Assembly: GCF_000471905.2 (NCBI RefSeq)
Contig: NW_006498122.1
Location: 1,825,493-1,889,492, forward strand
DNA: 64,000 nucleotides
Reading direction: 5' to 3'
DNA from: Amborella trichopoda
Lineage: Eukaryota; Streptophyta; Magnoliopsida; Amborellales; Amborellaceae
Shown here in pieces: positions 1 to 11,833 of this stretch. The notes beneath the pieces are model-generated. The model did not search any database and was not told the DNA's origin. It saw only the letters and a list, made by a program, of their open reading frames with translations. The position numbers and the translations under genes are program-made. The stretch's first letter is position 1. Every line of letters begins with the position of its first letter.

Positions 1-145
1 GAATTTTTCTTGATCCAAAAACAACCAATTTTTCCAACATTAAATCGTTGAAAAAGCTGAATAAAGCTGTTTACAACCTGCAAAACAGATCACGTGCCGA
101 AAAAAACAAAAAAAATGATCAAAAAATGACAAATTTGAAAAAAAT

Positions 146-327
146 CCGTGAAGAACACTGTGCAGCCCGTGTTCTTCACGGACTCGCCGATTCCGTACAG
201 TGAATCGGCGCGTCACTGTGCGGAATCGTCCGGTTCTCTCTAGAACCGGACGATTCCCGGTTTTTGAACCGATCCGGTCCCTTTTCGTGAATTCCGAGTC
301 GAACCGGGCGAGTCCGGTTCGACTCGG
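146..327. other. Cluster of four GC-rich stem-loops
   Basis: Four strong inverted repeats lie end to end in AT-rich DNA. Stem 1 pairs 146-158 with 169-181 (13 bp perfect, 10-nt loop). Stem 2 pairs 188-203 with 213-228 (16 bp, one G.T-type mismatch). Stem 3 pairs 222-237 with 242-257 (16 bp perfect, 4-nt loop). Stem 4 pairs 294-307 with 314-327 (14 bp perfect, 6-nt loop). Stems 2 and 3 share bases 222-228, so they are mutually exclusive. No convincing coding potential is seen. It may be the end of a transposable element or a structured repeat; the identity is unknown. Confidence 0.75.
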
Positions 328-492
328 CAATTTTTAAAACGCTGATTTGAACAATTGATTTTACTTTTTCTTTAGAGGACTAATATTTATGGTGCACTTT
401 TTTTGGTAGATGGTGTAGATCTCCAAGCCCGCATAGTAATAGGTGCGGCCATGGACGCACCAAACAATTCTCCTTGATAATATTGAGAAAAA

Positions 493-862
493 CGTTTATA
501 TAAGGTTGGAACCTTAAAATATAGAATTAAGGTGCACCTAAAAAATCTTTGTAAAAGAATATTTTGAAGTTGAAAACCCTCCAATTAATTATCTGGAAAT
601 TGAGATGTATGAATAAGAGAGAAAAAATGATTTCAAGTCCAAAAACTAGTGCATTTTCCAGCACATTATCTAGACGATCCATTTTCAATTTTTCATGTGT
701 TTATATATCTACTTGATTTGAACTATTTTTAGAGTTTAAAATTTTTTAAATGGAGATAAAAATGGATTCTTAGGGAATCCTATGAATTTTTTATGCCAAA
801 TTTACATCTTATGATAATATTTAACGGTGCACTTTACTTTGATTATTTAAAGTTGCAATCTA
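493..862. mobile_element. MITE-A copy 1
   Basis: This belongs to a dispersed family seen about ten times in the window. It starts with a 'gtttatataaggttg' end, followed by an 'aattaaggtgcaccta' motif. The interior has the recurrent phrases 'agatgtatgaata', 'tctacttgattt' and 'gagataaaaat'. The far end carries the inverted form of the start (ggtgcactttactttgatt...). It has no coding capacity. The family name is mine. Confidence 0.6.
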
Positions 863-960
863 ATTAATGATATATGCTATTAAATTTATTGATGCGCTAT
901 TGATTTTCCTTGTACATACTATTGATGATTATTATTAGTAATAGAAACCTCACACAAAAT

Positions 961-1034
961 GGCCTATTAGCTCAGTTGGTTAGAGCGTCGTGCTAATAAC
1001 GCGAAGGTCGCAGGTTCGAGACCTGCATGGGCCA
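961..1034 (+). tRNA. tRNA-Ile (anticodon AAU)
   Basis: The 74-nt sequence folds as a complete cloverleaf. The acceptor stem is GGCCTAT with ATGGGCC (one T.G wobble) and the discriminator base is A at 1034. The D-arm region reads AGCTCAGTTGGTTAGAGC. The anticodon loop reads CTAATAA, so the anticodon is AAU, read by the cell as inosine-AU. The T arm is GCAGGTTCGAGACCTGC, which holds a good B box. There is no intron and no encoded CCA, as expected of a nuclear gene. A CAA motif lies just upstream (around 954-957), usual for plant tRNA genes, and a T5 run from about 1043 can stop Pol III. Confidence 0.95.
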
Positions 1035-1042
1035 TGAATGTA

Positions 1043-1385
1043 ATTTTTATCCCATTTTTACTCAAAAACAGTACAAATTTTTCTTTTTTTTTACTCAAAA
1101 ACAATGCAAATTTTATTCCTTTTTTTTACTCAAAACAATGCAAATTTTATTCCTTTTTTTACTCGAAACAATAGCTCAATGCAAATTTTATCCCTGTTGT
1201 TACTCAAAAACAGTGCAAAGTTTTCCTTTGTTTTACTCAAAAACAATGCAAATTTTATTCCTTTTTTTACTCAAAACAATACCTCAATGCAAATTTTATT
1301 CCTTTTTTTACTCAAAACAATGCAACTTTTATTCCTTTTTTACTCAAAACAATGCAAATTTTATTCCTTTTTTTTACTCAAAACA
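1043..1385 (+). repeat. Minisatellite array 1 (about 30-35 bp unit)
   Basis: Around ten imperfect copies of a unit resembling 'actcaaaacaatgcaaattt' followed by 'tattcctttttt' begin directly after the tRNA gene. Length varies mainly in the T run, and some units carry a 'cagtgcaaag' or 'atagctcaatg' variant. The apparent reading frames here are translations of the repeat. The same unit in the same orientation reappears at 10715-11110. Confidence 0.85.
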
Positions 1386-4300
1386 TACTTTGTCCCAAGA
1401 AATGAGGTGAAACTTTGTCTTGTCTGCCTGTCCTAACCAGAGAAAGTTCCTCATGAGCTGATCAAGGCTTCAGTGCATTTAGAAAAGAGACATAAAATAT
1501 ACAGGTGCATTGGCAAGGGTTGCCTTGATAAGGGTGGTTCTTCCTGCTTGGAAAAGAAAACTCCCTTTCCATCCAGCCAACCTTCTGTCTACCTTGTCGA
1601 TAACATGGGACCAGAGCCTCTTCTTCGGTTTTCCCAGCCCGAGATGTAGACCAAGATAGGTTGTTGGGAGGTCATCGACTTTACATTCCCAAGATGGAAT
1701 TAGCTCTCTGATTTGGTTGTTGTCAATTGATACTTCCATCATTTTGTACTTATCCATTTGACCTTGAATCCCGTGGCCAATTGGAAGCACTTGAGAAAGA
1801 GTCTCAGGTTTTCCACGTCAATCGGGGAGGCAACAAGGAAGACTAGTGTATCATCAGCATATTGCAGATGCGACACTATTCGGCCCCGACGTGAAGTTCG
1901 AAACCAGTCCCAGCTTGGTAAAGGCGGGCGAGAGACCGGCTAAAGACCTCCACCGAAATAGCAAAGAGGAATGGGGAAAGAGGATCCCCTTGGCGAAGGC
2001 CCCTCGAAGAAGGGAAGAAACCCTTGGGGGTTCCGTTGATGAGGATTGAAAAGAAAGGATGGGAGTAGCAGCCTCTCATCCACATTCTCCACCTATCTCC
2101 CAAGCCCATTCGTAACATCGTCCAAAACTGACCAATTAACTTGGTTGTAGGCTTTCTCCCAGTCAATCTTGAAGATTAGAACAGGCGTTTTAGACATGTG
2201 CCTTGGATGAATACATTCATGGGCAACCAGAGCCCCATCAAGGATTTGACGATTTTTTATAAAAGCTGACTGTGAGGAAGAGATGACAGTACGGAGGACC
2301 TACTGCAGTCCAAAGGCCAGTACCTTGGATAAAATTTTGTAAGTGGAGTTGAGCAGACTGATGGGACAGAAGTCCTTAAGTTCCTCGGCCCTTTCAACTT
2401 TGGGTACAAGAGCAATGAAGGTGGCATTAATGGATTTATTGAGTGTACCCCGGAGGAAGAATTCTAAGAAGAAGTCTAAGAAATCCTGGCGAAAGGGGTC
2501 CCAAAAGATTTTAAAGGGGGCTATGGGAAACCCATCCGGCTAGATTATCGAGAGCTTTAAGGATTTCATCTTCTTGGAAAGGACGTTCCAGCCAAATACC
2601 CTGATCTTCCGTAAGGGTGAAGAACTCTAAATCAGCCATGGCAGGTCTCGATACATTTGGGGTAGAGCAAAGGTTCTAGGAAAAAGCTAGGATGGCTGAC
2701 TCTATCTCTTTAGGCTGATCCAGGTACTGGTTATTTACTTTAATGCAGGAGATTGAGTCGTACCTCCTTCGACAGTTAGCTATTCTGTGAAAGAAACGAC
2801 TGTTGTGGTCCCTTACTTTTAGCCAGTTAACTCTTGATCTTTGGAATCAGTAAAGCTCTTCCTTTTTTAGGGTGGAGAGATATTTAAATTTAGATTGGGT
2901 TCTGAGTTCAGCTTCACTGGTAGTCAAAGGGCGGGATTCTTCTAGGCTGTCAAGGTATTGTAGGGTCTTAAGGAGGTTGGACTTAGTCAAGGAGTAGTTG
3001 CCAAGAATAGAACGACTCCAAGATTTCAGGGAGGCCTTAAGCAATTGGATTTTAGATAGCAGTCTATAACCAACTCTTCCTGTCACCTGGCCATCAAAGG
3101 AGTTCCACCAGTTTGGGATCAAGGAAAAAAGAGACTTTTCTACAAGCCAAGCCAATTCAAACCTGAAGGGTTTGGGTCCTTTATTCAAGGGTACGGTGGA
3201 AAAGAGGATGGGACAGTGGTCCGAGACAAGTTTTGGTAGGGTGAGGGCGTGTGAGCCCGGGAAAGTTTCCTCCCAGTCAATGGCTAAAAGAAACTTGTCT
3301 AGTTTAGAAAGAGAGGTTTGAGCCGAATGGCTGGACCAGGTGTAGCGGTTACCCTGCTGAGGAACATCTAAGAGATCATTCCTAAAAATGAAGTCCGAAA
3401 AGTCTATCATGCCTTGAGAAATATTGGAAGACGACTTGCGCTCATGAGACCACCATGTTATATTAAAGTCTCCCCCCAAACACCAGACAAAGTGAGGGAG
3501 GGAGGCCACCAAGTCCAATTCAGACAAAAAACGTGGTCGGATGGAGGAGGAATAAGGGTCGTAAATGACCGAGAATTTCCAATTTCACCCATCAGAAACA
3601 CGAGATAGCAAAATGGATGCAGAAAATTCTCTGATATGAGAGGAGAGTAAGAGCTGATCAGAGGGATCCCAGATCACCTAAATGCCCCCTGATCAGAGGC
3701 TCATGTGATTTGGTTTCAGTGAAGCAAGAATGGTTGGGCAGTATTTCGAGGACAGGTCCTTTACAGCCTTCCTTTTGAAAGGATGGCCTAGACCTCTAAT
3801 GTTTCAAGTGATAATCTTCATGGTTTGGGGGAAGGAGAAGAGAGTGAGGCTAATCGAGTTGATCGCCTCAATGATAGAATGGAGGATAGGGTGGGGGGAC
3901 CCCCAGAGGTGGAGGGACCCTCGAAAGAGATGACGAGAAAAGATTGAGAAGCTCCCTTTGGCCTTTGAACCCCACCTTCTGTTGACTCTGGGCATCTGCG
4001 AACATAAAGCGATGAGCTGGTCCTTCAGGCCCATCGTAGTTGAACCCATGATACGAAAAATCTCCTTCATTTTGTCAAGGTCGAGGTTGAGTTCCTTCCC
4101 ATCTTCATCATCATTGTTGGCCATCGAGGAAGATGAAGAGGGACGCAAAGCCGGCTCTTTCGTGTCACAGTCGAGCCCATCCCCGTCGACCCCCTCATCT
4201 TCAGCGTCAGGCGAGGGGGGAGAGAAGGACGAGCCTTGGTCCACGAAAGTGTCCAGAAGCTGGGGGTAAAGGTCATGGGGAAGGGGAGGTAGGGCGGAAG

Positions 4301-5340
4301 GGTGGGGGGAAGGATCAGTACGGCCAGAAAACGAAGAGGGCATAGGAGGAGGGGGGACAGGATAAGGGGACGGGGTGACCTCAGGCTGAATAGGTGCATG
4401 TTGTCTAGAGTGAGAAAGGGAAACAGGTGGGGCAAAGAGGGGGTAGGGATAAGGGAGAGGGGTGGAGGAAGGAAGGAGGTAAGATGGATGGGGAGGGGGC
4501 ACCAAGAAGGCGTAAAATTGAGTAGAGGAGACATAGTGGTCGGACAAACAGAAGTTACCAAGAAGGTGATGAGAACAGAAGACCATGCTTACTTTGATGA
4601 GATAAGGGGCTGGGGCTGAAGTAGAATGTACAAAAGGTTCAAAATAGGTCTGATTAGCAGAGGCAAGTAACACAAAATGAAAGGGTCTGTCCATAGTGAA
4701 AGAGGGAGGCAGAGAAGAAGGTAAGAGGGAGGGAAGGATTAGACGAGGAGGAGGTGAAGCAGGGTGCGACAGAGGGCTAGGAGAGTCAAACAAAAGTCCA
4801 CAAGTTATCTGTGAAGTTTTAAAAATGTGCTGGAGCCACTTGGTGATTCCCTTAATGTCATTACGTGGGGGAGAAAGAACAAATAAAAGAGTTTGTCATG
4901 GATGAGAGGCAGTCTATAATCTCTAAAGTGTTGAAGAGCCCGACATGAGTAGTAGAGTTTACAAAGGTTACATGAGTGCTTGGGTTGGTGCTAAGCAGGA
5001 GGGCGGATTGGTTCAGCTGAGGGGGAGGCAGAGTAGAGGTTGGAGGCTGAGCGGATTAGTTCAACTGAGGGGGAGGTTGTGCAAAGGTTTTCGAAGTAAG
5101 GGAGGGTAGAGAGTTATATGTGGTCAGAGGGGGGGACCTGAGTGTGGGAGAGAGAGATGGAGAAAGTTGAGCTTGGGGGTAGATGAATTGTCGGTAATGT
5201 CGGTAGAGGGGGGGGGAGAGTGAACTCTAGGTTCCTTAGGGTGAGAGGAAGGAGAAGGGGAGGAAAGAGGCATAATCCTTGCTTTAGAGGATGGTATAGA
5301 AGTTTATGATTTATTTAATAGATGTTTTAAGATTACATAT
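1386..5340 (-). mobile_element. Decayed L1-type LINE (ORF1 + ORF2)
   Basis: Read on the minus strand, a proline-rich ORF1-like segment starts near 5272. It is followed near 3820 by the start of ORF2, MKIIT then a stop where WNIRGLG should begin (TGG to TGA). The apurinic endonuclease region follows, with GGDFN and SDHCP motifs (3527-2850), then a reverse transcriptase with YADD at 1861-1850 and PLGLG-like downstream motifs. Many frameshifts and stops show it is dead. Homology to the neighbouring LINE runs to about 1386, where it stops abruptly at the minisatellite, so the zinc-finger/RNase H end and poly-A are missing. In ORF1 a roughly 60-bp tandem duplication is visible around 4985-5095. 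The 5' limit is approximate. Confidence 0.85.
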
Positions 5341-7222
5341 TATTAATTGTCAACACTGAGAACTACCCTGTAAAGCCAGGGAGCCCTATTTAAACTTGGA
5401 CAAGGATCTCATTTTTCAAGTAAATGGAACTCGCTCCTATAAAATATATCCCTCACTCCATACTATGTTGGGTCATTTTTCCTATTCAAGTCAAGAAACC
5501 CAAAAACTTGCACTTGGGAACTTTCCAAATCAGAGGATTCCGCTCCCCAATATTATTGTAATCGATCCCATCTAATAGAGGAACTCGATCCCCAACACAC
5601 ATGGACTGTTCCCTACGTTTGCGATTGTACGGACATCGATCGCAAACAAAGGGATCTCAACGGCAGTTCCCAATCCCATTCCCAACAACTATGGTATGAC
5701 ATATCCCATTTTCATAATATACATAATTCTGCAATTAAAATAAGTTGCATAATTAAATAGGTATTGATATTAGGGGCTGAGAGCAGCCACTTTGTTAGGC
5801 CTGTATCCAGTCTACCCCTCCCGGCCCTGTGCAAGCAGGACCATAACCAGCTTACGGCCCTTAGATATATTAATGGTTGGCCTACTGACTAAAAACTGGA
5901 AACTAAGAAGGAAGTTCTGACGATATTGACAAAAACGACTTCCGATCATAGCAACCAAGTCTTTAAAGTAAGAGATTTTCAAAAAAGATATCTTTTTAAT
6001 CTTATTTAGAAACATTTCTTAGGGATTTAAGGCTAATGTCAGAAGGTCGTTTTCTCTAATTCCTTTCTCATCTATTTTGTATGTGATTCCCTTTTACATT
6101 AATTATAAGAAATGAAATGGTTGTTCCTTTATAATTATAGATAGAACAATGACCATTTAATGAATGAATGACGAATTTTCGAAATCCTTATCTGTTCCAT
6201 TGTGCATGTACTTCAAGCATGGAATTTGAATAAACTTACAGAAGTACATCATTCTCTATCTCATTTCTTTAATATATTGAGTAATAAGGAGCCATTGCAG
6301 GAGAAAAAGCAGTATCCAAGGCCTTATTTGAATTAAGTTCCCTAGAAAGGTAAAAATGAAATTAGCCCAAAGAAGAAAACCAAGCAAATGAAAGGATTCA
6401 ATTGTTTGATTGACATTAGAGAGTATTTAGTAGTTTGAGTCTTCAGATGTTCTACTTTTGTTCGCAGCTGGTGATATGCCATAAGCTGCAACTAGCAAAG
6501 TTGGAGGTGGTAAGAGCGCCTTCCATCTTTGTAAACAAGCAAACACAATCAATTCTGTACAAAGCTGAAATAATGCTTAAATGGTACAATATCGTCAATC
6601 AAAGAGAAGACAAATTTTCAGTCAAGCAAACTAAATAAAACTAATATCTAGATATTTTTCCATAATGCAAAATCATTAAAATAACATAGAAATGTTTACG
6701 AATTCTGGAATGGAACAAAATGGAAAAGGATGTGTATCAACCTATTTTTTGTAGCAAGTGAAGTGGCATTAGCAAAACAAGCAGCTAGATGAACTTTTGC
6801 ATGCACTGTTTTCGTATGCCTGAAGTTCAATAAACCAACTTAGAAACCAGAACAAGGTATAATGAGCTAGGAAATTATGACTACACAAACTGAAGATAGA
6901 AAAGCAAGGGTTGCAAGGATGACATCAGGAACCCAATATTCTAAGAACAGATCCATGAGGACAATAAGCATGTTAGAAAACTAATGGTCATAATTCAGTC
7001 TCGGTAGCTCCATAGAATTTTCACCAAGTTACTACTGGATATGGGACTATTTCAAAATTAGCATAAATGTTTTTTTATAATAGAGGAAACACTAATGTAA
7101 TGTTTGAAGGATCAAGGGAGAAAAACAAGGGCAGTTAGCATTAAAGTCTTCAGGCAGTAGTTTGCATCAGAAAATGCATTGATTCATGGTCATCGACACA
7201 AATATAAGAAATTTATTTGTAA
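5341..7222. other. Intergenic stretch, nothing recognised
   Basis: AT-rich DNA with only short open frames (61-67 codons), none with a recognisable motif or splice context. I see no tRNA, strong repeat or transposon end. The right limit is the 5' target duplication of the adjacent LINE. Confidence 0.5.
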
Positions 7223-7243
7223 ATTATTTGGCAGCAAATTTGA

Positions 7244-10200
7244 AGGGACAATTCAATCTTGATCATCAAGGTTAACAACCGTTATTTGGACCAGCCAGAT
7301 GAGATTGAAACAGCAATCTTAAATTTTTTCAAGAACCTATACTCAGCTCGTTCTAGTCCTAGACCAGCTATGGCTGACTTAGATTTTCTGACCCTCTCGG
7401 AAGAAGAGGCAACATAGTTAGACCGTCCATTCCTTGAAGACGAAATCCTTAAGGCCTTAGAAGACCTAGCCAAAGACAAAGCTCCTAGGCCTGATGGATT
7501 CCTTGTGGCCCCTTTCAAGATTTTTTGGGATACCTTTCGCTTGGATTTCTTAAATTTCTTTGTAGAGTTTTTCCAACGGGGTATTCTCAACAACTCCATC
7601 GATGCCACATTCATCACTCTGGTTCCTAAGGTGGCAGGGGCGGAGGAACTTAAGGATTTTCATCCCATAAGTTTGCTCAACTCCTTCTATAAAATTTTAT
7701 CTAAGGTCCTGGCCTCTAGACTTCAAGAGGTCCTCCTGTCGGTCATCTCTCCCTCACAGTCGACCTTTATCAAATATAGACAAATCCTTGATGGAGCTTT
7801 GATTGCCAACGAATGCATCCATTCCAGGCACCGTGCCAAAAAAAACCTGGTCTTATTTTTAAAAAAGATTGGAAAAAAGCTTACGACCATGTTAACTGGC
7901 CGATACTAGACAAGACAATGGCTCGAATGGGTTTTTCAGACAGGTGGCAGCAATGGATAAGAGGGTGCTATTCCCGCACCAATTCTTCGATCCTCATAAA
8001 TGGAACTCCCAAAGGTTACTTTCCCTCATCGAGAGGCCTTCGCCAAGGGAACCCTCTATCCCCTTTCCTCTTTGTTATCTCGGCTAAGGTTTTCAGCCGC
8101 TCACTGGATCTCCTTTACCAAGCTGGCCTTCTTTCAGGCTTTAAGTCCTCACGTCGAGGGCCTATTGTGTCACACCTGCAATACGCGGATGACACACTAG
8201 TCTTTTTAAACGCCTCCTCTCCCGAAGTGGAAAACCACAGAATTTACCTCAAATGCTTCCAATTGGCCACGGGTTTCAAGGTTAGTATGGAGAAATCGAA
8301 AATGATGGGCAGCGCTATCACCATAAGCCAAACTAGGGTGCTCATTCCTGATTGGGAATGTAAAGTGGAAGACCTCCGTACGTCCTACCTAAGTCTTCCA
8401 CTAGGTCTCGAAAAATCGAAAAAGAGACATTGGTCCCATGTGATAGATAAGGTCGATAGAAGGTTGGCAGGTTGGAAAGGGAGATACCTATCACAAGCAA
8501 GAAGAACCACCCTTATCAAAGCAACTCTGGCCAATGCACCAGCGTACATGATGTCTCTTTTTCAAATACCGGCCTCTGTGGTATACCGCCTTGACCAGCT
8601 CATGAGGAACTTTCTCTGGTCAGGGTAGGCTGAAAAAACTAAGTTCCATCTCATTTCTGGGGAGAAGGTACGCCTACCTAAACACCAAAGCGGACTGGGA
8701 ATTAGAAACTTAAGAAAACAAAATCTTGCCCTCTTAGGGAAATGATGGTGGCACTTGGCCACCCAATTAGACACACTTTGGGCCTAGTTGTTGCAGAATA
8801 AGTATAATATTCCAGACCATACCAGGATCTCAGAAACAAAGCCCTGGTCTAATGCTTCAGGTGCATGGAGGCCCTTTACTGCCACCCTTGAACTTTTCAG
8901 GAAGATTATCAGATTCTTCCTAAGAGAAGGCAGTAGAGTTCGATTCTGGACTGACCTATGGATAGGTCATGCCCCTTTGAGGGATTGCTATCCCTCTCTG
9001 TTCTCCATCTCCATTAATAGAGAGGCTACCGTAGAGGACGAGTTCAGAATGGAGGAAGGCAGAAGACGATGGCAGCCATCTTTCAGAAGGAATCTTTCTG
9101 AGGGCGAATTTAATCAATTCCTCTCTCTCTCCTCACTGCTACACAATACCTTTATCTCTATCCTTAGTAGAGATAAATTGGTATGGTCCCTTGCACCTTT
9201 AGGGGAGTTTATTGTGGCTTCTTTCTATAAAAAGCTTATCCAACTCCTACTTTCCCCTTGGACCCAACCTCGATTCTATCACAAGTTTGGCAGTCAATTG
9301 CACCCTCAAAGGTACAAACCTCCAACTGTATTCAAGGTTCCAACAAGGCTCTTACAGTGGATCACCTACAAAAGAAAGGAATCCCAATTCCCAATAGGTG
9401 CATCATGTGCTTGAGTCAAGAGGAATCCAGCAACGACCTTTTTGTACATTGTAACGTGGCCCATGATCTATGGGGCCTGTTGTTGCAATTGTTTGGGGTC
9501 CTTTGGATAATACCTCCAACAGTTAAAGACCTTCTTCCTTTGAACTTGGCCTCGCACTGGCTAGAGGCGGGTAGAACCCTATGGAAAGCCACTATGGCAG
9601 CAACAATTTGGACCATCTGGAAAGAAAGATATGCCATAATATTTCAGGGACAGTCCTGTCTAGCCCCTTCACTATTCCACAAGGATACATCCTTAGTAAC
9701 CTTCTGGGCATCAAACCATCATTTGTTCTTTGGTATCCCAACTGACTCATTCATACCGCAGTGGGAGCAAATTCTCCTCCACAAACCAAATAAAAATAAA
9801 GTTATAAGGGCCTGGGAACCTCCCCCCCAAGAAGCAACCAAACTGAATTTTGATGGCTTCTCTTCGGGAAACCTAGGACATGCAAGTGCGGGAGGGGTCT
9901 TCAGAGATCACCATCAGAATGTACTATTTACTTTCTCCGAATATCTCGGCATCCAAGATTCACAGTACGCTCAACCTATGGCTCTCCTTAGAGGCATACA
10001 AAACTTTGACCGATCTTGGGGACAGTTACTATTAATGGAGGGTGACGCTAGAAACATTATTTCTTGGGCTTCTAGGATTGCTACCCCCCTAGTATCTTGA
10101 GTTTATTTATGATGAGATTCAGTATCTTTACAGGGATACGCCCGTCTTATGGACGTATATCTCGCAGACGTCGAACAGGTTCACGGACTTGGTGGCCAAG

Positions 10201-10563
10201 GGCGGAGCCAAGGCCCACGTTGATCAATAGGCCATACCACAGTTGGGTTTGGGTCGGCCACAGAGCACGCACATCCTTCTTGGTTTGGGGTTTTTTGTGA
10301 TTTACTCTCTCTACTTTCTTTGTACATTTCCTGAATACTGTGTTAAGGGATAATTTTATAACCCCATTTTTCTCTCTACTTTCTTTTTACATTTCCGAAA
10401 TATAGTGTAAGGGGATTATTTTATAAACCAATTTTTTATAGGGTCGGATGACCTATTCTTTTTACCAGGAGATCTATGTACTTAAGGTACTCCTAGATTT
10501 ACTTTTACCATTTTGTATCTATCTCTGTCATCAATACAAAGTTACAATTATCAAAAAAAAAAA
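7244..10563 (+). mobile_element. 5'-truncated L1-type LINE with target-site duplication
   Basis: The ORF2 remnant begins inside the region before the RT fingers. The reverse transcriptase carries FHPISL-like, KKDWKKAYDHVNW and YADD (8182-8193) motifs, and PLGLEK-type thumb motifs follow. Next come a zinc-binding region (CIMCLSQEESSNDLFVHC, around 9400-9450) and an RNase H domain (KLNFDGFSSGN, VEGDAR-like, to about 10100). Frameshifts occur near 7850 and 9255 and there is a stop at 8626, so it is inactive. The 3' UTR ends in a poly-A run at about 10552-10564. It is bounded by an imperfect duplication at 7223-7243 and 10564-10584 that shares TTTGGCAGCAAATTTGA (G for C in the right copy). Confidence 0.92.
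10305..10438 (+). repeat. Tandem duplication in LINE 3' UTR
   Basis: Two units of about 67 bp, both starting 'ctctctactttcttt', at 10305 and 10372. They lie inside the 3' UTR of the LINE at 7244-10563, upstream of its poly-A. Each contains 'tacatttcc' and 'attttataa'. Confidence 0.8.
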
Positions 10564-10714
10564 ATTCTTTGGGAGCAAATTTGATTAAGACTAGATACTA
10601 TAATTGGGCAGAAATTTTGTATACACCATGGTCAACTGATGTCAACACTCGACCACTCCCCAGAGGCATAACTTTTTACCTAGATGTCCATTAGAGGTGA
10701 TCCAAAGCTTAGAT

Positions 10715-11110
10715 AATGAAAATTTTATTCTTTTTTACTCAAAACAATGCAAATCTTACGAAAATTTTATTCTTTTTTTACTCAAAATAATGCAAATCTT
10801 ACAATAATTTTTTTACTCAAAAACAATGCAAGTTTAATTCCTTTTTTTACTCAAAACAATGCGAATTTTATTCCTTTTTTTTACTCAAAACAATGCAAAT
10901 CTTACTTACGATAATCGAATTTTTTTTTACTCAAAACAATACAAATTTATTTATTTTTTACTCAAAACAATGCAAATTTATTCTTTTTTTACTCCAAACA
11001 ATGCAAATCTTACTTACGATAATCCATTTTTTAAGCTGCAGTTGTTTGCACAAAACCATGCAAAAATAATTTTAAAGAAAACGATGCAAACTTTACTCAC
11101 TATAATTAAT
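10715..11110 (+). repeat. Minisatellite array 2
   Basis: About ten degenerate copies of the same actcaaaacaatgcaaat unit as the array at 1043-1385, in the same orientation. Several units carry an extra 'cttacttacgataat' segment missing from array 1, so this array has evolved its own higher-order variant. It begins about 130 bp after the right target duplication of the LINE. Confidence 0.8.
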
Positions 11111-11435
11111 TTTTTTAGCTTTACTTGTTTACACAAAACCTGGCAAAATTTACTCTATAATTGTGATGTTCAAATCCGTTGTATATCTACAAGAAAAATC
11201 TTTCCCATTTGTTCTCAAATGAATCAGTCTTCTCACTGGTAGCAATTTTTTTTTTTTTTTCTCATATAATGCTTAGTTAATATTATATTTAACAATTATA
11301 TTTTCGTTTTAAGGAATGGACCCAAGGCCTAGGTGGAATATGCGGCGATGTGCAGCAATATGGCATCTTCAGTTCCATACCAACTTAGATAACATTTAAA
11401 AAAAAAAAAAATACTAACATTTTTGTTATGGGATT

Positions 11436-11652
11436 GTATATAATGAGACTTTTTACCTTTGGTACACGGTCACAATTACTTACAACCATCTGATGTGAAA
11501 TCTGATAGCTTACGTATGTCACAAAGTTCCAAAAAAAAAAAATTAGCTTTGATCTTGGTCAATTGAATAGATGTAGCCGCTCAATTTCACATTCAATGAT
11601 CAAGATCAATTGCGACCATCAAATACTAAAGGTAAATGGTCTCATCATACTC
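11436..11652. mobile_element. MITE-B copy 1 (complete)
   Basis: A nearly palindromic element. The left end reads 'gtatataatgagac' then 'tttacctttggtaca', 'gtcacaattactt' and 'atgtgaaatctgat'. The right half is the inverted form, ending 'aaaggtaaatggtctcat'. A short 'tcacaaagttccaaaa' centre separates the arms. It is non-coding. This is the reference copy for the family in this window. Confidence 0.75.
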
Positions 11653-11833
11653 TTTCGTTTTCTAAATTTCCAAAAATTAAGTGTGAAAAGGTCCTCCACA
11701 CAAATGCATCCATGCATGAGCAATCTTGTTACACATGCCTGTTGCATGCTCTGTATAAGACTAGTAACTCATTTTTCGTCTTCGACAATATGGAAAAGAT
11801 ACATTTTAAAACTATGGCATTACTTAGTGGGAA

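Noticed and set aside
1043..1385. CRISPR-like regular repeats
   Set aside because: Units are contiguous and T-rich without unique spacers; a eukaryotic minisatellite explains them.
1027..1436. Two overlapping plus-strand open frames of 110-127 codons
   Set aside because: They are translations of the minisatellite unit (FYSFFTQN-type periodicity), not genes.
3804..4793. 329-codon proline-rich frame as a host gene
   Set aside because: Its end runs into MKIIT at the ORF2 start of the LINE, so it is the LINE ORF1 remnant.
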